Below are positions 5,282-8,228 of a DNA stretch of 8,228 nucleotides, piece after piece. How positions within the stretch are numbered: position 1 is the first letter of the stretch; each line of letters begins with the position of its first letter. The notes under the pieces were generated by a model. The model did not search any database and was not told where the DNA came from. It worked only from the letters and a program-made list of their open reading frames with translations. This DNA comes from Vicinamibacteria bacterium (lineage in GTDB: Bacteria > Acidobacteriota > Vicinamibacteria > Vicinamibacterales > 2-12-FULL-66-21), in the NCBI GenBank assembly GCA_025937075.1, contig JAICSD010000188.1, forward strand, positions 1-8,228, given 5' to 3'. A program made the translations under genes and the position numbers.

Positions 5282-6549
5282 CGGTGGACGGGGTCAGGGA
5301 TCCGGGGCTCGGGATCCGGCGTTCGGGAGCAGTCAACTGGATCCGGGACCCCGAGTCCCGGTTCCGGCGGCAGCGCGCGAAACACCGCCGGCCGGAACTG
5401 CCGCAGCTCCTCGATCCGCTCCGCGAGGCGGAACTGCGGCCAGAAGTCCCACGGCACCTCCGGCGCGGGCCGGGGGCCGAGCGCCCGCAGCGCCTCGACA
5501 TGCCGCAGGAGCGTGCTCGCGAAGTCCTTCCGCTGCAGCCTGTCGAGCGCAGCGTCCTGCGAGGCGATGACCGCAGCGACGACTTCCTCGTCATCGAGTA
5601 CGGCCTGCACGATTCGCGCGACGTGGAAGGGATCCTTCGTGTCGTACAGCACACCGCCCCCATCCATCGTCGCCGGCACGGCGGTGGCCGCATATGCGGC
5701 GACCGGCACGCCCTTGTAGAAGCTCTCGATGATCGGCACGCAGAACCCTTCGTGCTCGGACGCGCAGAGGAACAGATCGGCGACGTCGTAAATCGCGGTC
5801 AGCTCTTCGTTCGTGACGTGGCCCAGGAAGAACACGTCGGGTGTCTCCAGCCTCCCGATGAGCCCCTGGAGCATGGCGAAGTAGGTCTCGAAACCGCTGT
5901 AGGACCCGACGAGCAGCAGACGCGACCGATGGTTGTGGCGCGTCCGATACACGTGAAACGCGCGGATGACGTCCTCGAACTTCTTGTTCGGGATCACACG
6001 GCCGACGAACAGGATGTTCGTCCACCCGTCGTCGAAGGGCGCGGTTGCCGTCGTGTTCGGCGGCACGTCGAGGTGCGCGAAGTCCGGCACGACGGGGAGC
6101 GCGGCCGTTGCGCGAAACCCCAGCGCTTCGAGCTCCTGCCGGTTGTACTCCGAGTCTCCAAGCGCCAGGTCGCTGCGGCTGACGTATCCCGTCAGCTCGC
6201 GGCGTCCGTGGAAACAGAGCTTTACCAGCTCCCTGTGCACGCCGGCGAAATATTCGGGCGGCGTGATGTTGTGATACACGAGCGCCATGCGGCCCGGCAT
6301 CGCGTACGCGGTGCGCGAGGCGCGCGAACCGATCGAGAAGTGATGGATCAGGACGTCGTCGGGCGCGATCGAGCCGACCATCTCGTGATAGTCGGTCGTG
6401 AGGTGCTCGAGGCGGCGATCCGCGGTGTCCACGAAAATCTCGGACTCGTAACCCGCACCTTTCAGGACGCGCTGGATCCCGAGGACCTCATGTCCGATCG
6501 CATCGCCGTATCCCAGTGTCGCGAGGATCTGATGGACGCGTACGGTCAT
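5278..6549 (-). CDS. GT4-fold glycosyltransferase, type B, with repeat-derived C-terminal tail
   Basis: This is a 423-residue GT-B glycosyltransferase. The frame is open much further upstream (to 7032), but the start is ATG at 6549: there the family N terminus (VHQILATLGYGDAIG) begins, and it forms a 4-nt ATGA overlap with the preceding stop. Motifs match the type B neighbour: GDAIG (15-19), IHHFSIGS (68-75), YHNITPPEYF (92-101), LALGDSEYNRQELEALGF (128-145), NILFVGRVIPNK (178-189; Arg184, Lys189) and EX7E Glu267/Glu275 in SEHEGFCVPIIES. The fold should end near residue 357. A segment with WDFWPQFRLAERIEELRQF follows (367-385). Then residues 397-421 form a Pro/Asp-rich tail (PDPEPRIPDP) that is the translation of a heptanucleotide repeat and probably has no catalytic role. 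It is a predicted retaining sugar transferase in surface-glycan assembly, with unknown specificity. Confidence 0.93.
   Translation of the reverse strand: MTVRVHQILATLGYGDAIGHEVLGIQRVLKGAGYESEIFVDTADRRLEHLTTDYHEMVGSIAPDDVLIHHFSIGSRASRTAYAMPGRMALVYHNITPPEYFAGVHRELVKLCFHGRRELTGYVSRSDLALGDSEYNRQELEALGFRATAALPVVPDFAHLDVPPNTTATAPFDDGWTNILFVGRVIPNKKFEDVIRAFHVYRTRHNHRSRLLLVGSYSGFETYFAMLQGLIGRLETPDVFFLGHVTNEELTAIYDVADLFLCASEHEGFCVPIIESFYKGVPVAAYAATAVPATMDGGGVLYDTKDPFHVARIVQAVLDDEEVVAAVIASQDAALDRLQRKDFASTLLRHVEALRALGPRPAPEVPWDFWPQFRLAERIEELRQFRPAVFRALPPEPGLGVPDPVDCSRTPDPEPRIPDPVHR
5288..5361. repeat. Degenerate heptanucleotide inverted repeat inside a coding region
   Basis: From 5288 to 5329 the plus strand reads as degenerate 7-base units (CAGGGAT, CCGGGGC, TCGGGAT, CCGGCGT, TCGGGAG). 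From about 5339 to 5361 similar units lie on the opposite strand. The arms CCGGGGCTCGGGATCC (5302-5317) and GGACCCCGAGTCCCGG (5346-5361) pair at 15 of 16 positions (one G-T wobble, one A-C mismatch) around a 28-nt loop that itself holds CAGTCAACTG. GGATCC occurs three times (5298, 5312, 5339). The element forms the last codons of the 6549-5278 gene and ends about 20 nt before the next start at 5281. Confidence 0.75.
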
Positions 6550-8009
6550 GCCGTGCGTCCGTGCTTGCCGGGACGCCGGTGGTGGTGTCTGCCCGGCCGA
6601 TACCGCCTGGTCCGATCGGCGGCAACCGGCGACCCTGGCCGGCTGGTGACGCGCACTTCCTCGGTCTGAGGCGGCCGCTCTGCCGCCGGCTCTCGAACAG
6701 ACTCGCTCGGCTCGCGGGCATCCGCCAGCCCGCGCGTCACCGGACCTGCTGGAATCGCCGTCAGAATCTCGTGGCCCGGCGGAATGTCCCGTTTCCGGCG
6801 TGCGAGCCAGCCGGGCATCGGTTCGGGCGACGCTGGCGCCGCGTGCTGCAGGCGTTCGAACATCTGCAGATACTTGCGTTCGATCACCGGCCAGCTGTAG
6901 TGGCGAGCGAAGTACTCGCGTCCGTTCCTGCCCAGGCGCGCGTTGAGCGGACCGTTGGACTCGAGCGCGTAGAGCGCCTCGACGAACTCCTCGTAGCTCT
7001 CGTAGAAGAGGCCTGCATTGCTGCGCAGGCATTGTCCCTTCAGGACATCACAGCGCCCGTTCGCAAGTACGGGACGGCCGATCGCCCACGCTTCGAGCGC
7101 CACCATCGAGAGGCTCTCGTAGTACGAGGGCATGACGAGCAGATCCGACGCAGCCAGCGCGTCGAACTTGTCGCGGTCGCTCAGAAATCCGAGATGACGA
7201 ATCCTGGGATGCGCCGGCACGTCGATGATCGCGTTGCCGATCAACACCAGATCGAGGCCGCTCGGAAAAGCCGCCGCGTAGCGGATGAAGTGGCGGAACA
7301 ACTCGCCGCAACCCTTGTTCTCGTCGATGCGGCCGACGTAGAGCGCGAACGGCCGGCGAATGCCGAACGTACGCTGGAACCGCGCGGCATCGCTACTCGC
7401 AGGAATGTCGGATCCCACACCCACCACGACGCCCGGTACCGCGTCGTTGTGCGCGGCCGCCGTGATCATCGCGCGTTCCTCGGGGGAGTTGTACATGAGC
7501 GCGCGCACGCCCCGGAATACGGGCCCGAAGATCGACAACGACACGGCGGGATCGCGCTCGGCCGTCGGCACGATGATCGCCTTGTGCGGGATGCGGCGTG
7601 CCAGATGCCACGCGTGGTAGTAGCGGTAACTGAAGAGCAGGACGAAGTCGAGAGTGCGCGCCGTCTGTGTGACGTAGCGCACCAGTGCTGGGCTCGCCGG
7701 CCCTTCACTCTCGATCCACGCGACCTCATCGGCGAGCGAATGCATGCGATCGAAGACGCGGGCCGAGCGCCGGCCGAACTCACTCGGATGACGCTCGCGT
7801 GCGACGGGAAAGCGGCGGACGGAAATGCCGTTGATTGTCTCGACGCCGGCAGGCAGCTCGTTCTTCCACGTCACGTAGTCGCGCGCGCACGTCGTGACGA
7901 CCTCCACGGACGCGTGCCTCGCGAGCCGCTCGGCGATGTACCGCGCGTGCAGCTCGGCACCGCCGTTGACGGCGGCGCCATACCGCTGGACGACGACCGC
8001 CAGCTTCAC
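6546..8009 (-). CDS. GT4-fold glycosyltransferase, type A, with long disordered C-terminal tail
   Basis: This 487-residue protein starts at GTG 8009, which forms a GTGA overlap with the upstream stop and puts MKLAVVVQRYG in register with the other type A enzyme. The acceptor domain (1-203) has Gly16-Gly17, TTCARDY (39-45), WKNE (48-51) and VPTA (147-150). The donor domain begins FALYVGRIDENKG (221-233; Arg227 and Lys232 presumed to bind donor phosphate), and EX7E is Glu298/Glu306 in YYESLSMVALE. The catalytic fold ends near residue 388 (MFERLQ). About 100 further residues (389-487) are rich in Pro, Arg and Glu and end in a basic His/Arg stretch (RPGRHHHRRPGKHGR); they look disordered and could hold the enzyme at acidic membrane lipids or at partner proteins. 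It is a predicted retaining sugar transferase of a surface polysaccharide pathway, specificity unknown. Its stop overlaps the next start as ATGA (6549-6546). Confidence 0.93.
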   Translation of the reverse strand: MKLAVVVQRYGAAVNGGAELHARYIAERLARHASVEVVTTCARDYVTWKNELPAGVETINGISVRRFPVARERHPSEFGRRSARVFDRMHSLADEVAWIESEGPASPALVRYVTQTARTLDFVLLFSYRYYHAWHLARRIPHKAIIVPTAERDPAVSLSIFGPVFRGVRALMYNSPEERAMITAAAHNDAVPGVVVGVGSDIPASSDAARFQRTFGIRRPFALYVGRIDENKGCGELFRHFIRYAAAFPSGLDLVLIGNAIIDVPAHPRIRHLGFLSDRDKFDALAASDLLVMPSYYESLSMVALEAWAIGRPVLANGRCDVLKGQCLRSNAGLFYESYEEFVEALYALESNGPLNARLGRNGREYFARHYSWPVIERKYLQMFERLQHAAPASPEPMPGWLARRKRDIPPGHEILTAIPAGPVTRGLADAREPSESVREPAAERPPQTEEVRVTSRPGSPVAADRTRRYRPGRHHHRRPGKHGRTA

Positions 8010-8228
8010 GATTCGTGCGCGGGATCCGCCGACGGACGCGGCGCCGGTTCGGCGAATTCAGCAGATGCGTCAGGTCCGTCGTGGGACGGGGGAGCGTGCT
8101 CGTCGGAAGTGCCTTCCGGCGCCACGCCCGCAGCGCCGCCCTGTTCACGCCCGAACGATCCCTTGCGACGCCCTCGACGGCGGCGCCGGCGCAGACGCCG
8201 TTCGTTGCCTTCGACGTCCCGATCGTTC
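8006..8228 (-). CDS. 3' end of an unidentified gene with arginine-rich tail
   Basis: A minus-strand frame is open from the window edge to TGA at 8008-8006 and gives 73 residues. It is supported mainly by the GTGA 4-nt overlap with the next glycosyltransferase, the same junction style as in the rest of the operon. The visible part is low complexity: a basic block (RRLRRRRRRGRRKG) followed by a Gly/Ala/Pro/Asp/Glu-rich acidic end. No domain can be recognised. It may be the tail of another glycosyltransferase, as the next gene also carries a long charged tail, or of an RNA-binding or other protein with an Arg-rich end. Function is not assigned. Confidence 0.6.
   Translation of the reverse strand, partial: NDRDVEGNERRLRRRRRRGRRKGSFGREQGGAAGVAPEGTSDEHAPPSHDGPDASAEFAEPAPRPSADPAHES

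Noticed and set aside
5298..5344. Three GGATCC sites as evidence of a cloning scar
   Set aside because: They fall within the 7-base period of the degenerate repeat and are explained by it; no vector-like sequence is present.
5284..6669. Plus-strand open frame of 461 codons opposite the type B glycosyltransferase
   Set aside because: The codon bias of the real minus-strand gene keeps this frame free of stops. It has no recognisable motif and conflicts with several strongly supported glycosyltransferase signatures.
6550..7032. Upstream extension of the 6549-5278 gene to a start at 7032
   Set aside because: The extra 161 residues are Arg/Ala-rich and overlap the donor domain of another glycosyltransferase. 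The family N terminus and the ATGA junction place the start at 6549.

Overview
The window is GC-rich bacterial DNA, coding almost throughout, with codons that strongly favour G or C in the third position. No rRNA, tRNA, CRISPR array, insertion sequence or phage gene is visible. The sigma-54 regulator type, the GT4 glycosyltransferase types and a heptanucleotide repeat would fit an Acidobacteriota (Vicinamibacteria-like) soil or sediment genome. That placement is inference, and a deltaproteobacterial or Gemmatimonadota-like genome is not excluded.

Layout. (1) 1-2077, plus strand: the C-terminal part of a sensor histidine kinase, then after 19 bp a complete NtrC-type sigma-54-dependent response regulator. 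(2) 2088-2809, minus strand, convergent with the regulator: an AbrB-type antitoxin overlapping a PIN-domain toxin, i.e. a VapBC-type toxin-antitoxin module, with a possible promoter and operator at the antitoxin start. (3) 2895-8228, minus strand: a run of four complete GT4-fold glycosyltransferases preceded by the 3' end of an unidentified gene with an arginine-rich tail. In transcription order this is: unknown partial gene, glycosyltransferase type A (8009), type B (6549), type B (5281), type A (4163). Three of the four junctions are 4-nt start/stop overlaps (GTGA, ATGA, ATGA); the last is a 29-nt gap that can fold into a hairpin.

How the parts work together. The glycosyltransferases look like one operon building a cell-surface or extracellular polysaccharide, made of two paralogous pairs in A-B-B-A order. 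The two-component system faces the operon with the toxin-antitoxin pair between them. Whether the regulator controls the glycosyltransferases cannot be told from this window, because the operon promoter lies outside it. No gene-free stretch exceeds 300 bases; the longest is 2810-2894 (85 bp), which holds the presumed toxin-antitoxin promoter.

Nothing here is a clearly new system. The most unusual items are a degenerate heptanucleotide inverted repeat absorbed into the 3' end of one glycosyltransferase gene just before the next start, the mirrored order of the paralogues, and the nested inverted repeats over the antitoxin start codon.
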